A stretch of DNA of 64,000 nucleotides. Origin: Xestospongia muta (lineage: Eukaryota; Porifera; Demospongiae; Haplosclerida; Petrosiidae). The notes under the pieces are model-generated. The model searched no databases, was not told the DNA's origin, and saw only the letters and a list, made by a program, of their open reading frames with translations. The stretch is from positions 11,222,192 to 11,286,191 of the forward strand of contig OY848917.1 in NCBI GenBank assembly GCA_963693285.1, in the 5' to 3' direction. Positions 21,841 to 35,182 of the stretch are shown here, piece by piece; position 1 is the stretch's first letter, and each line of letters starts with the position of its first letter. The translations under genes were made by a program, and so were the position numbers.

Positions 21841-22450
21841 AGTTCTTCGAGTCTGAGGCTGATGATTAAGAAATGGAACTTCCAAGACAAACCAAGAATA
21901 AGAAGAAAAGTGTGTCATATTAAGTTACTGTACCTTTATTGTTTAGTTGTAGTAGGGTTCTCCAAGTCTGAGGCTGATGATTTAGAAATGGCACTTCCAA
22001 GACAAACCAGGAATAAGAAAAAAGGTGTGTCATATTAAAATTAGTGTACCTTTATTGTTTAGTTGTAGTAGAGTTCTCCAAGTCTGAGGCTGATGATTTA
22101 GAAATGGCACTTCCAAGACAAACCAGGAATAAGAAAAAAGGTGTGTCAAATTAAAATTAGTGTACCTTTATTGTTTAGTTGTAGTAGAGTTCTCCAAGTC
22201 TGAGGCTGATGATTTAGAGATGGCACTTCCAAGACAAACCAGGAATAAGAAGAAAGGTGTGTCAAATTAAGTTACTGTACCTTTATTGTTTAGTTGTAGT
22301 AGAGTTCTCCAAGTCTGAGGCTGATGTTTTAGAAATGGCACTTCCAAGACAGGCAAAGAAAGGTGTGTCATATTGAAATTACTGTACCCTTATTACCATA
22401 CATGTAATTGTAGAGCTCTCTGAGCCTGAGTCTGTTGATGTTGAAGTTTT
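21841..22450 (+). repeat. 116-bp tandem exon/intron array, 5 copies (U2)
   Basis: Copies at about 21841, 21957, 22072, 22189 and 22304; the same 69-nt open segment and donor/acceptor-like signals as in U1. Confidence 0.75.
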
Positions 22451-22877
22451 AGAGACTTGTCAAACTGGAAAAAAATATGAAAAATGTTTCAAACTCAGAC
22501 TTGGGGCAAGTATATACTTCAAGTGCTTAAAGCACAATTTCAAGAATCCACATAACTGTTTTAAGCACAAGCAGTAGCACTTTGGTTAAGCCAATTCATT
22601 AATAATCACCTTGTTACATCAAAATGAATATTTATGAAACGTATTATCACTAACTTGGCACCTTTGGCCCTAAACACTTACTAAAACACTCTCTACATGT
22701 ACATCCCTTTGTTGTTATAATATAATGCTTTAATATAAAGTAGCACAAGTGCTTATACTTAAGAAATGCTTCAAAGCACCTGAAAACATTTGCTTAAAGT
22801 GCTTTCAAGCACAAGTACTTGAGTGGTTACCCTATGTCTGCTACATGTACATGTGTATTATGTCCTTTTTGTCACAG

Positions 22878-23986
22878 GTAAAGCAGATTCCTGGTAGATA
22901 AAAGATCTGAATCTTTATATAGCAGACAAGAATCATCTTGAAAGTGGTTCTGAAGTTTCCGACAATGTGATCAATGCTACCCACACTCTTTTAAGTCAAC
23001 AATTTCCACACATACATGGTTTTCAGAATACATTGTTGGGTTATTGTCTCAAGTTTAAAGTTGTTCCTAGGATACCCTCTATTCAGACATAGGTACAGTG
23101 ATGTGTATTAATAAGTTAGGCAGCAAGGTTAATAATACCTTATCAAAACAAAAAAGTATTTAGAAATTTCTACAGCAAAAAATTATGTCTGGTAATAATC
23201 CTTATTGGTTGTAGTAATACAAAGAGACTGCTATTAATTCACCTTGTCAAGTTGTTACATACTTACTGTAAGGATAGAAATTTTTGAGGGGTTTTAAATT
23301 ATGTTGTTTTCGTGGGTGATTTATAATCCACGAAAATATTGACCCAGCGTTTGTGCATGTGCCTACATGTAGGTGCAATGAAAATTAAATACCCTGATAT
23401 TTAATGAATAAAGAATTATTCTTTAAGTAAACTCCTTATCATAGGATCTAATCACTGGATCTGTACATGTTCCCAAAGACCTGGAGTTGTCCAGATTATG
23501 GACAGTTTGGCATTATACTATACACTTAAGAAGCCTACTCTTCTTCAAGTTTCACAAATATACTCCTATTCCTCAGAATCTTCTCTGAAAATACAGACAA
23601 TGTCTGTACAACAGCAGGAAGGGAGCCGGGACTGTTGCCTCTTTTCTATTGCTATGGCAATGGAAGTGTGTTGTGGAAACAATCCTGAATGTGCCAGTTT
23701 TCATCAAGAAGTAATATGTGATTATCTAATTGATTGTTTTGAAAGAGGAGAGTTGTCTCTGTTCCCAAAGAAATTGTACAACCAGCTGGAATGTATACCT
23801 TGACCTTCAAGACATCATCACATCATTGACCTATATTGTTACTGTAAAATGCCTGAAGACTACGACGAGTTGATCTTTTGTGATGTGTGTGGGCAGTGGT
23901 TTCACTGTTCCTGTGTTCACATTGGTCTAAGTAACATTCCTGATGTTTGGGAGTGTAAATCATGTTGGAAGATCACCATGAAATAG
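22878..23986 (+). pseudogene. Ulp1-like protease with PHD finger (U2)
   Basis: Exon 1 is 22878-23092 but has TAG in place of a Trp codon (WW to W-stop). Exon 2, 23445-23986, is uninterrupted from the catalytic His region through Asp, Gln and Cys (MDSLALYY, QQQEGSRDC) until TGA at about 23802, where U1 and U3 have CGA. It then continues into an intact PHD finger (DLYCYCKMPEDYDEL, FCDVCGQWFHCSC). The TGA is a CpG-type transition. Confidence 0.75.
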
Positions 23987-24093
23987 AATGATTTTGTTTT
24001 AATAATTAATAACAAGTTGGAAAATTTATAAGATAACTCATATTATGTACCACCCTTCATGATGGTTTACGTTCGAATACTGGTCACGTAGTA

Positions 24094-24336
24094 ATAAAAA
24101 AAAGTTATGTTGCCCAAACGATCCTTCATGACTCACATCCACTGAGGCTTCCACTTAGGCTCCAGGATTCCCTGCTATTGGTAGCTAGGACCGCCACCGT
24201 GGCTTGGTAATCATAGTCCGAAGACGAGGTAATTCTGGCTGGAACTTCGCCCTAACTTCTAGCCAGCCGTACTGGGTTTCGAGCTTCGGGAAAATCATCG
24301 TCATTACTAAAGCGGGACCACAATGCTCCAGACCTC
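24094..24336. repeat. Outer TIR, right arm (U2)
   Basis: Inverted copy of 18195-18430, joined directly to the last 20 bp of the deleted inner arm. Confidence 0.8.
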
Positions 24337-24574
24337 GTAAATTACCAAAATTATTGTAATTAGATTCTACCCTAAAATTGAATAAATCCTATCTATATTA
24401 ATAGTGTTACCAGACATACACAAGTATGCATATAAGACAACTTTTTGCAAAACACCAAATCATTATTAGTAATTAATTGGCATATGGTCATTCGATTTTG
24501 ATTTTCCAACAAACAAATGACATCCATTGTGATTTAGTGACTAGTATGTATAATATTTATCATTTATATTATAG

Positions 24575-24826
24575 GCTCCTATTCAAGCTAAGTTAGAAAG
24601 TTCAAGATAAACATCTGTTATGCCTGAAATAAGCTACAGTGAGTGAAGAAAACTATCAATAGTGTCATCAGATCTTATAAAAATTGTGTTTCTGTGAATT
24701 GAATAAACAAAATTGTTCTATTAACAACATCAATATAACTGCAATACCTGAGATTGATATAAATATATCACTAGCTACTATTGTTGCAAAGAATGGCTTA
24801 ACAGAGGGCGTGATTACACTGTGAGC
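24575..24826 (+). pseudogene. OSCP exon 2 start and truncated cell-surface relic (U2)
   Basis: Acceptor ATAG at 24574 and APIQ as in U1. The cell-surface relic begins near 24682 and is cut off at about 24820 by a deletion of roughly 350 bp that removes the PHGFLL to WIGY part. Confidence 0.4.
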
Positions 24827-24899
24827 TACAGTGACTTCACAAAAGGTCTGGCATACTATTTCATCATTTCCCTTAAGTTTAAAATTATACCATAATTAT

Positions 24900-27724
24900 A
24901 TTGACTATTGTTTAATAAAGCTAGTTTGAAAGAAGATTAAATGGATATGCTACTCTTTCTCAATAAAAGTATAAACTAAAAATTCAACAATTAATAAACT
25001 TATTAATGTAAAGTATTAAATCACTATTATTGAAACAAATATTTTGATCATGTTAGCATTTCTAACAACATAGCCAAATCTTATGTTTAAAGGACACAAT
25101 CAATAAGTTATCTTATTGTTCCTGAGAAAAAAAAATTGTAGCAAAAATCTGCTGTAACTTTGATTTAAAAGCAATTTATTACACAGGTAGTGCTGTTTGT
25201 AAACTCTCTAAACAAAAACTATTTCCTTACAAAAATAATAAAATCAACTAACTGCAACTTTTAAACTCCTATACTGGCACTGGTGTTTGAACTTTGTGGG
25301 TGCATGTGCAATATGTATTGTAAGACTATCTATATCCATGCATGCATACAACTACTCCATTTTTCATGCTACTTTTGAAGATTAAATAAATAGGCTTAAA
25401 AAAAATAACACACATTCTCACATCATATATGAAAACGTAGGAAAGCCTAAGTTATGAACCACATATAATTAACACATGGACATTCTTGTGATTAATAGAA
25501 AGGATACTAAATTCTATTATACAATATATGAATATTGTAGAAACATAGAAAGGATTTACATAATTCATCAGAAGACTACAGCACATTCAAGTGATTAATT
25601 CCTCCTTCACACTTGAAGACTAACATTTATTGAAAGTTATGAAAAGGAATTTGCTGAATGCTGCATTGTAATTATCATGATGAAGAGACAAACGCCATAT
25701 AAAATAATGAGGTTCTATAATGGTCTAATAAATTTAACATAGTAAGTTGAAATGTGCTAGTTGGATTGTCCAATGAAGTAGAAGACACATTTTCTTTGGC
25801 CATTTTCTCATACAGCTATGGTAAAACACTCCAGCATGGTTTGTTAGCCAGGCTACCGAAAGTCAGCCTAGAAAACAGTAAGAAAGCAAATGGTAACAAA
25901 CATCTATGATATTGAACAGACTTTGTCCTTGCCAATATATATCTCTTTTATACAACGTTTTGATGATGGTAAAGTTAATGGAAAAACATAGCAACTGAAA
26001 AAACTGGTATAATTTAATAATAGATAACAGAGTGTTCATACCATGCAAACTATTTCTGTTGGATTTGGGTGAAGTAAATCTCCACATTGTTATGTCTTAC
26101 ATGACAAGTAACATATCTTCTTCAATTGTTTTAGAATCTTTGTTATCAGTACTAGACAGACTCCTTTTCTTTATGGTATGGCTTTTGTCTACGTAAAAAT
26201 GAACAATAAATGTAATGAACTGACTATATTGTAATGACAAGTTTTAAATCTCTATGAGTGCCTGAAAAAGGTTCTAGAATAAAATATTAGACTCTGTCTA
26301 CAAATGTTATTCACTAAAGCATAAGAGGAACTTATACAACCTTGCAAATGGGGGAGGGGGATACAAGTCCAACTTGAAAGCTCCACAGCAGCTCTGATTT
26401 ACGGAAGCTTTAAGTATTTGACAATAATCAATCCAATTAAGTACTCAGATATAATTATTTAGTCAAAAATAATTTTGTACACCAGACAGGGTAATCATAA
26501 CATTACTACACTATAGTCTACTGCAAGTAAATTTAATATAAAATATTAGTGTGTATTGTAGACTATAACTTGTCCTCATAATCTGGTACATGTACTCCTA
26601 ATTTAGATTTACCTTTAAAAAAAGTTGCTGACGTAAACTGCTTGTATAAGCATTAACTAGAGGTCTCATGGCAATGTGCTGATTTAGCAACAACAAGCCA
26701 GATATCGTGACTGCTTCTTATCAATTATATGAGCACAGTGCTCTAAATAAACAGCAATTTGTTTGACGAAATCAGAGGACCTGGACATAGATGTGTATCA
26801 CAAACAGCACTGATAAGTTTGTTACCTTCAGAAACCTTATTGTACATTGTACCACACACATCTTGAGCAGTTACTTCATATAAAAGAATCTGTTAGTGTG
26901 ATGATCTCAATAGGAATAACAAGTGTTAACCCTCATATATCTAGGGATAACTTGTGCTCTTTAAAAATTTCACTAATCCTTACAAAGAAAGAACGTATTA
27001 AATGTATTATGAAAGAATGTATCATTATATTATTATTACTAATCTATTATACAAGGAAAAAGTTATTGTACCTTTTATGAAAACTTGCTGATGTAGTCAA
27101 AATTTACTGCACTACTGTCATAACTCATGACCACCAGCTTTGAGACATAACCTCATTTGGTAAAATGTTATAGAAAATACAAGTATTATATTACATTTAT
27201 ATATGCTCCATTCAGGTAGAATTTGACATTTGACTCAATACATTTTTATCTAAAAAAGATATGTTAGTGAGAAATGGTTTTTAATATTTAATATACTTTG
27301 AAACAGTGTTTAAAAAATCCAAAGCTCAGGCAATATCTAAAAAATTTGTCTTTCAGTAAGGTTTGTCTCATAAATGCATAATATTTGGACATGCATTCTC
27401 CAATTATAACAGAAGCTATACAAACTATTAAAAAAGGACAAAAAAGTAAACCAATTAAAAGAGGTTTTAGTGTAATTGTAAAATCACTAAAGTTATGAGA
27501 CTGACCACATATGTTATGTTATTGATGCAACCTTTTGCTAGAACACTTTCAAACTCTAAAATCTACTAATAATGTGCTACTATATCTATACAGTTCAAAA
27601 AAGAATGAGCCGAGGATCAACAGTACTCTTAGTACATCATAGTTAGCACACCTATGATGTTCCAGACGACACCACGTGGAGGTGGTACTGTATTGCCGTC
27701 CCCCCACCCTACCACCTCTCATTC
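24900..27724. other. 2.8 kb without recognisable gene (U2)
   Basis: The homologue of 6793-9689 with an 80-bp deletion near 26030. No recognised gene. Confidence 0.5.
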
Positions 27725-27895
27725 TTTTTTAAATGGCCTAATATGCTCAAAATATATTTTTAATGGCCTAATATGCTCAAAATATATTTTTAATGGCCTA
27801 ATATGCTCAAAATACATTTTTAATGGCCTAATATGCTCAAAATATATTTTTAATGGCCTAATATGCTTAAATATTTCAATGACCTATCATGCTCA
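27725..27895. repeat. 30-bp minisatellite, about 5 copies (U2)
   Basis: Same core as 9690-9850. Confidence 0.9.
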
Positions 27896-28039
27896 AAATA
27901 AAAATCATACAAATACAAATAAAACTGACCTTACCATACCCTCATAAAGGACAATTTTATGAAGACACACAGAATGAATACTGTAGTACTGTAGTACACA
28001 GAAATAAATATAATTTTGTTTGACAAAAGACACTATTAC

Positions 28040-29345
28040 AATAGGACACAATAGACAGGTGAGTTATGTTATGACACAGTACATGGGACCCTTTACATTA
28101 GGACACACTAGACAGGTGAGTTACGTTATGACACAATAGATGGGACCCTTTACATTAGGACACAGTAGACAGGTGAGTTACGTTATGACACAGTACATGG
28201 GACCCTTTCACATTAGGACACAGTAGACAGGTGAGTTACATTATGACACAGTAGATGGGACCCTTTACATTAGGACACAGTAGACAGGTGAGTTACGTTA
28301 TGACACAGTACATGGGACCCTTTACATTAGGACACAGTAGACAGGTGAGTTACGTTATGACACAGTACATGGGACCCTTTACATTAGGACACAGTAGACA
28401 GGTGAGTTACGTTATGACACAGTACATGGGACCCTTTACATTAGGACACAGTAGACAAGTGAGTTACGTTATGACACAGTAGATGGGACCCTTTACATTA
28501 GGACACAGTAGACAGGTGAGTTACGTTATGACACAGTAGATGGGACCCTTTACATTAGGACACAGTAACAAGTGAGTTAGTTTATGACACAGTAGATGGG
28601 ACCCTTTACATTAGGACACAGTAGACAGGTGAGTTACGTTATGACACAGTACATGGGACCCTTTACATTAGGACACAGTAGACAGGTGAGTTACGTTATG
28701 ACACAGTACATGGGACCCTTTACATTAGGACACAGTAGACAGGTGAGTTATGTTATAACACAGTACATGGGACCCATTACATTAGGACACAGTAGACAGG
28801 TGAGTTATGTTATGACACAGTACATGGGACCCTTTACATTAGGACACAGTAAACAGGTGAGTTACGTTATGACACAGTAGATGGGACCCTTTACATTAGG
28901 ACACAGTAAACAGGTGAGTTAGTTTATGACACAGTACATGGGACCCTTTACATTAGGACACAGTAGACAGGTGAGTTACGTTATGACACAGTACATGGGA
29001 CCCTTTACATTAGGACACAGTAAACAGGTGAGTTACGTTATGACACAGTACATGGGACCCTTTACATTAGGACATAGTAGACAGGTGAGTTACGTTATGA
29101 CACAGTACATGGGACCCTTTACATTAGGACACAGTAAACAGGTGAGTTACGTTATGACACAGTAGATGGGACCCTTTACATTAGGACACAGTAAACAGGT
29201 GAGTTAGTTTATGACACAGTACATGGGACCCTTTACATTAGGACACAGTAGACAGGTGAGTTACATTATGACACAGTAGATGGGAACCTTTACATTAGGA
29301 CACAGTAGACAGTTGAGTTACATTATGACATAGTAGATGGGAGGA
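28040..29345. repeat. 57-bp minisatellite, about 23 copies (U2)
   Basis: Same two-part unit as in U1 but without the 626-bp higher-order duplication. Local higher-order pattern of alternating cagtagacagg and cagtaaacagg units near 28850-29210. Confidence 0.95.
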
Positions 29346-29619
29346 TTATATTATGACACAGTGCTTGGTTCAGTATGCATTATGACACAAGAGAAAAGAG
29401 GATTATATTATCACACAGTAGTTGGGACAGTTTCCATTATGACACATTAGAAAATAATTAGATTACGATAACTCTAGGCATCAGAAATCTAATAATTTAA
29501 AACAATATATTAGCTAGGTACTATTGTACATTCTATACAGGGGATGCTATTAGGTTATAGAATATTGAACTCTTGCTCACTGAGTGAGCTCTAATGGCCA
29601 GGTTCTGTATAGTACATGC

Positions 29620-30180
29620 ACCAGACCTATGCTATAGGCTTTTAATAGGAATGCTAAGTCATCAAATTATATGTGCACTTAAAGGCTCATTCCATATTCT
29701 AAGCATGTAAACTTTTCTTCTCTCATAGGCAGTAACTTACGCTTTTAATAGAAATGCTAAGTCATCAAATTATATGTGCACTTAAAGGCTCATTCCATAT
29801 TCTAAGCACGTAAACGTCTCTCCTTTCATAGGCAGTAACCTATGCTATAGGCTTTTAATAGGAATGCTAAGTCATCAAATTATATGTCCACTTAAAGGCT
29901 CATTCCATATTCTAAGCATGTAAACTTCTCTCCTTTTCATAGGCAGTAACCTATGCTATAGGCTTTTAATAGGAATGCTAAGTCATCAAATTATATGTGC
30001 ACTTAAAGGCTCATTCCATATTCTAAGCACGTAAGCGTCTCTCCTTTCATAGGCAGTAACCTATGCTATAGGCTTTTAATAGGAATGCTAAGTCATCAAG
30101 TTATATGTCCACTTAAGGCTCATTCTATATTCTAAGCATGTAAACTTCTCTCCTTTTCATAGGCAGTAACCTATGCTAAA
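29620..30180. repeat. 118-bp minisatellite, about 5 copies (U2)
   Basis: Same unit as in U1; ends at the conserved spacer ctaaacatagtttaaaagat. Confidence 0.92.
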
Positions 30181-31150
30181 CATAGTTTAAAAGATGTTGG
30201 CGAGACTGAGACTCCAGGGAGATAGATGATCCAGGATATAGAGCAGCAACCATAGAAAAAAAAGAAAATACATCATTTGTCCCAACTCACCACCATAAGA
30301 AACATCTTCAATATAATATATATATGCCTCAAACACAATAAATCTATTATATACTAACATTTATTTGATGTAAAACTTACAAGTAGTCAGTGTTTTTTTA
30401 CACATATATAGATCTCCCAGATCACCAGCAATATGTTAACCTAATAATTATAAAGGAAAGAAGTGATTATTACTGCATATACAACATATTGAACTTACAA
30501 GGTAACAGTTATCAGAATGTGATCAGATCATCTTAGATGGTAACTATATAACTACACAATGAAATATAGTGTTGGCTAACATTGGTTAAAATGTTATATA
30601 CACAACTGACAACCAGTTTAGCATGACTAGAAATATAAAATCACAAAGCACAGTAATAGGCAAATGATCATGTATTTTGAGGCAATTAATGTAAAATCAG
30701 AAAAGGCTAAGTATTCATGCATAATAACAATATATAAGCATATATAATTCTAGGAAACAACTAGAAACCAGTTCACTTAATACAATACAGCAAGTCTGAA
30801 TAAAACCAGGATGGTGGGGGTTTATGCTACCAACAATACACAAGGGAATACTAGAACACATAAGGACATAGTGAACTGCACAGTTATATTAAAGCACAGG
30901 GTCACATTCAAACACAATAAGAGAATTATATACTAAAGACACAAAGTTACATTTCGATATGTTGAAACATGTGTTATGCTAGAGAAGGACAGATAGTTAG
31001 GTACATGGACATATTGTTAGCACACAGTGAATGGGACTGGATGCAGTGAGCATACTAGACTTTACAACAATAATAGGAAAGGAAGCAGAGTTACTTGTAG
31101 GGATACAACGAGAGTTACAATAAGGGACAGTGAACGGAACAGTCAGTATT
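30181..31150. other. Conserved spacer (U2)
   Basis: The homologue of 13111-14140; no gene recognised. Confidence 0.5.
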
Positions 31151-32170
31151 CGCACACAGTAAACAGGACAGATAAAGTCACATTATGACACTGTAGACAA
31201 GACCGTTGATAGTAGACAGGTTAGTTATGTTAAAAGACAGTAGACAGGGTAGTAAGAATGAAAGACGGTAGACAGGAGAGTTACATTCAAAGACAGTAGA
31301 CAGGACATGTACATTAAAAGACAGTAGACAGGACAATTACATTAAAAGATAGTAGACAGGACAATTACATTAAAAGACAGTAGACAAGACATGTACATTA
31401 AAAGACAGTAGACAGGACAATTACATTAAACGACAGTAGACAGGACAATTAAATTAAAAGACAGTAGACAGGAAGTTACGTTAAAAGACAATAGACAGGG
31501 TAGTAAGAATGAAAGACAGTAGACAGGAGAGTTACATTAAAAGACAATAGACAGAAAAGGTACATTAAAAGACAGTAGACAGGACAGGTGCATTAAAAGA
31601 CAGTAGACAGGACAGTGCATTAAAAGACAGTAGACAGGACAGGTAGATTAAAAGACAATAGACAGGACAGGTACTTTAAAAGACAGTAGACAGGACGGGT
31701 ACATTAAAAGACAGTAGACAGGACAATTACATTAAAAGACAGTGGACAGGACAAGTACATTAAAAGACAGTAGACAGGACAGGTAGATTAAAAGACAGTA
31801 GACAGGACAGGTACTTTAAAAGACAATAGACAGGACGGGTACATTAAAAGACAGTAGACAGGACAATTACATTAAAAGACAGTGGACAGGACAAGTACAT
31901 TAAAAGACAGTAGACAGGACAGGTACATTAAAAGACAGTAGACAGGAAATTACATTAAAATTAAACAGTAGACAGGACATAAAATTAAAGACACTGGACA
32001 GGACAGTTAATTAGAAGACTCTAGACAGGAAAATCACATTAGGATACACTGGGCAGGAGTTACATTTAAACACAGTGGACAGAGCAGTTACATTATGACA
32101 CAGCAAACTTGACAGTTACATTAAAAACACATTAGAGAGGACAATTACAATGGGACGCTGTAGACATAAC
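31151..32170. repeat. 28-bp minisatellite, about 27 copies plus degenerate tail (U2)
   Basis: Same core as in U1; the clean array ends near 31970. Confidence 0.95.
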
Positions 32171-32589
32171 AAAATTAAGGAGACAGGCTTACTTACAAGC
32201 TAATACTAATACTGAACAATACAAGCTAAAACTAATACAAAAGTAGACCCAAGGAGGATAAACAGGCTTGTACTAAATAAAGACACTTGACTGATTTTAT
32301 TCAGACTTGCTACATTGTACTAAATATACTGGTTTCAAAAGTCTATAATGTTACAGTGAAAAATGCCGGGCTTAGTTAGGATCCTAATGCACTAAATAAA
32401 GGCTAAATGAAGAAGAAAATAAAACTGACTAAAGCTCACTGAATACAAAAGTTAAATGGGACAAACTAGCTATACTAACACACATGGAGTACTGTTACTC
32501 TGACCGTATTTGTTACTACTGTCTTCCACTTTTTGTAGCCAGGAACAGCTTTGTCTCAGTATTTACAGCAGACAACACTATCAGAACCA
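32171..32589. other. Spacer without recognisable gene (U2)
   Basis: The homologue of 15641-15993, with a 40-bp tandem insertion (acaagctaatactaatac type) at about 32190-32240 that U3 also has and U1 lacks. Confidence 0.5.
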
Positions 32590-32872
32590 CTCGACAACAT
32601 GACTCCACATCATTCTTGTCTTGTTAACAGCCCTGCAGAAGTAACGTCCTGACAGAGAGATGGCTAAAATGAAGTAAAGGCGTCGACAACATGACTCCAG
32701 ATCTTTCTTCTTGTCTTGCTAACAGCCCTGCAGAAGTAATGTCCTGACAGAGAGATGGCTAAAATAAAGTAAGGCGTCGACAACATGACTCTAGATTATT
32801 GTTCTTGTCTTGCTAACAGCCCTGCAGAAGTAACGTCCTGACAGAGAGATGGCTAAAATGAAGTAAGGGGTC
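32590..32872. repeat. 95-bp tandem repeat, 3 copies (U2/U3 junction)
   Basis: Same unit as at 15994; one copy lacks a base in the gggcgtc junction. Confidence 0.9.
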
Positions 32873-32923
32873 TAAGATTATTATTTTCTAGTAAAAAATT
32901 GGCGCTACTAGAACTGCTAGTCG

Positions 32924-32941
32924 AACTGAGCATGCTCAGTT
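32924..32941. other. 18-bp palindrome, hairpin core (U3)
   Basis: Same hairpin as 55-115, one base closer to the preceding array because of a single-base deletion. Confidence 0.7.
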
Positions 32942-32986
32942 GATCGTCGTGATCGCGCCATGATAGTAACAACAATGTAACTTGCT

Positions 32987-33115
32987 ATGTCTTATCAAGT
33001 ACACAATGAAGATTGTCTTTCTGAATGTAAGTTTATTAATCACGCATATATGAAGCCCTGTCTTTGTATTGCAGCATGTCATTATCTTGTTACAATGGGT
33101 GGAGTTACTGCCTAG
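32987..33115 (+). CDS. Possible two-exon 26-aa mini-ORF (U3)
   Basis: Same exon/intron structure and sequence as in U1. Unknown function. Confidence 0.22.
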   Translation: MSYQVHNEDCLSECKFINHAYMKPCLCIAACHYLVTMGGVTA

Positions 33116-33723
33116 CATTTGGACCAATTGAGGAACTATACCGGCAAACCATATCGTTTATTAAGTATCCTTCACAATAAACAATATAAACATTTATGCA
33201 TAACATTAGTTGAAACAGTAAATATATAAAATCACATCAATACAACAAAATACTGATTAATTTTAACATAAATAAAATCAAAAGTTATAAATCAGTACCA
33301 TTGATGTAGACATTTATATTTTACAGTTATCTTCGTAGAATGTGCAGTAGTCAATGACCAAGATCACCACATATTAAGTCTATGAAGTTGACTTTCTTTA
33401 ACCTATATATATCATCTAAAAGTATAATGAGAGGCTGTCCACTTAATAATAATTGTTGAGCAGTAATTCCAATAAAGTCACAGGATAAAGGACAAAAATG
33501 TCAGACATCACATGCCTCCATTATAAGCTGATACTGGTAATATAGATAATATACTGTGCTTTAATCTGTACAAATAGTTAGTCATGTAAATGGTGTTAAT
33601 AAAAAAATAATTAAGTTATATTTTAACAGCTATTCTCATTTACATTTCATTGTAATAAATGAAGGGAATATGACAAAAATCTCTCTCTTAGCAGCCATTT
33701 TATTGTGGGCGTGTCAACAGAAG

Positions 33724-33762
33724 GACTGCTCCTAGCCGGAGGAACAATCCACTTAATATTCA
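33724..33762. repeat. MULE left TIR
   Basis: Pairs imperfectly with the reverse complement of 40496-40535; a 14-bp perfect inner block, ccacttaatattca. Followed by a GGGCGTGG box near 33767. Confidence 0.75.
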
Positions 33763-33845
33763 CAATGGGCGTGGTCTTTTATTTATTATTATTTGACATT
33801 TTCAATGAATAATAAACAAGTAATAAAACATAATGCACATAATAC

Positions 33846-35182
33846 CGTGCTCAGTTTGGATTACTGAGAGCTGTGAGGGACTCAAGTCTCCCCTCAGGAT
33901 TAACAAATCTAGGAAATACTTGCTTTGCAAATGCAACTCTTCAGACAATCCTTCATATTCCTCTCCTACGAGAATATATAAATAAACATAAAGAATGCAG
34001 TAAGAATTGTTATTATCAATATAATAATGATATAAATGTACTCTTAGCTACATTATGTTGTATATGCTTGATAAAAAGATTGAAGAATCTCTGCATGCAG
34101 GAAGGGGCTAAGGTGATACAGCAACAGAGATCTACAATCACATGAACAGTAATGGACAAAACTAATATGAAACAAATTACATATTTTATAGAATTCATTC
34201 CACACTGGTCTCCAGGTGATCAGGAAAATGCCCATGAGTTTCTTACTCAAGTTCTTCTTCAAATCGAAGAGAGGTAGTTATAGTCAATATTAATGCTTTT
34301 GATATATTAATTTAATCATATAAGTGACACCAGTGTACACAAATTAACTGAAACTACAATAACTACTACTAGTAAGAACATATACATACATAAAAATGTA
34401 TATTTAACATAATACAGTTGAATGTCTAAAATGTGGATTGTCCAGATCTTCTGAAAACAACCAATCAAATCTACAAGTAGCTGTACAGGTATGACATAAA
34501 CAGTACTATTAATATGTTGATAATACAGTGGACATATCATCCAGGGAGCTAACATAGAAAAAGCAATCAAAAATTCATTCCAAAAAGTGATGTTATCTGA
34601 AAAAGAGGGGGTACTATGTCCGAGGTGATGAATGCATTTTCAATTAGTCCAATATAATTAGTTCCATTACCAACAATAGATGTGACAAACAAACTCAAAC
34701 AACAGTAAAACAAGATCTGCATTCGCTGCCATCAATTTTGATACTTCAATTACAAAGGTATACTCTTCTCATTGTTTGACAATAAATATATGGAAGAACA
34801 AATTACATATATAGATTCTTTTGGAAGAATGGCCAAGCACAAAAATATACATCACTAGTACCATTTTCTGAAGAATTACATCTTTGTGATGCACAGGTGC
34901 TTAAAGCAAAATTACAAGTTATCATAACATGTACAATTTAGGTAGCTACAGTTATGTTTGACCTGGTGGCAATGATAAAGCACATTGGACCATCTTGTAC
35001 ACAAGGTCATTATGTTTCCTACATATTAAACAACAAAAGGTGGTACAAAATGGATGACTCCTTGGTAAGCTATACAAGTGATGATAATAAAATATAATTA
35101 CCTCAAGGTATACCACATGGATCTTGATGAGATCTTACAAAAGCAGGCTTATATACTGATATATCAAAAGAAAAGTGTTAAG
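33846..35182 (+). pseudogene. Ubiquitin-specific protease (C19) domain of the MULE
   Basis: Deubiquitinase domain in about nine exons: to 34112, 34192-34273, 34325-34371, 34418-34488, 34529-34624, 34680-34757, 34815-34896, 34942-35064 and 35108-35182. Visible motifs: Cys box GLTNLGNTCFANATLQ (Cys at 33921-33923), the QEN(A)HEF box (WSPGDQENAHEFL), a zinc-ribbon pair (ECLKC ... and CP-RCDKQ), LILQLQR, and the His box QGHYVSYI with WYKMDDS (His at 35008-35010), ending AYILIYQK as USPs do. Most junction phases agree. One indel lies in exon 34529-34624 and the first junction could not be phased. No ATG is visible before the Cys box. It probably forms one gene with the Ulp1 domain downstream. Confidence 0.85.

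Larger units (their letters stand above)
18195..24336 (+). mobile_element. Pogo-like transposon with split TIR (U2)
   Basis: Outer arms 18195-18430 and 24094-24336 are inverted copies. The inner left arm 20275-20592 is separated from its outer arm by about 1.85 kb holding OSCP exons 2-3 and the SRCR relic. At the right end of U1 and U3 inner and outer arms are contiguous, so the left arm was split by inserted or rearranged host sequence. In U2 the inner right arm is deleted except for about 20 bp at 24071-24090. Confidence 0.7.
16255..32846. repeat. Macro-repeat unit U2 (about 16.6 kb)
   Basis: Second direct copy. It carries the full left arm (MITE, outer TIR, OSCP exons 2-3, SRCR relic). 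It has private deletions: the right inner TIR (the sequence jumps at about 24090), about 350 bp of the cell-surface relic near 24820, and about 80 bp near 26030. A 38-bp tandem duplication near 21570-21625 breaks the transposase tail. Confidence 0.93.
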
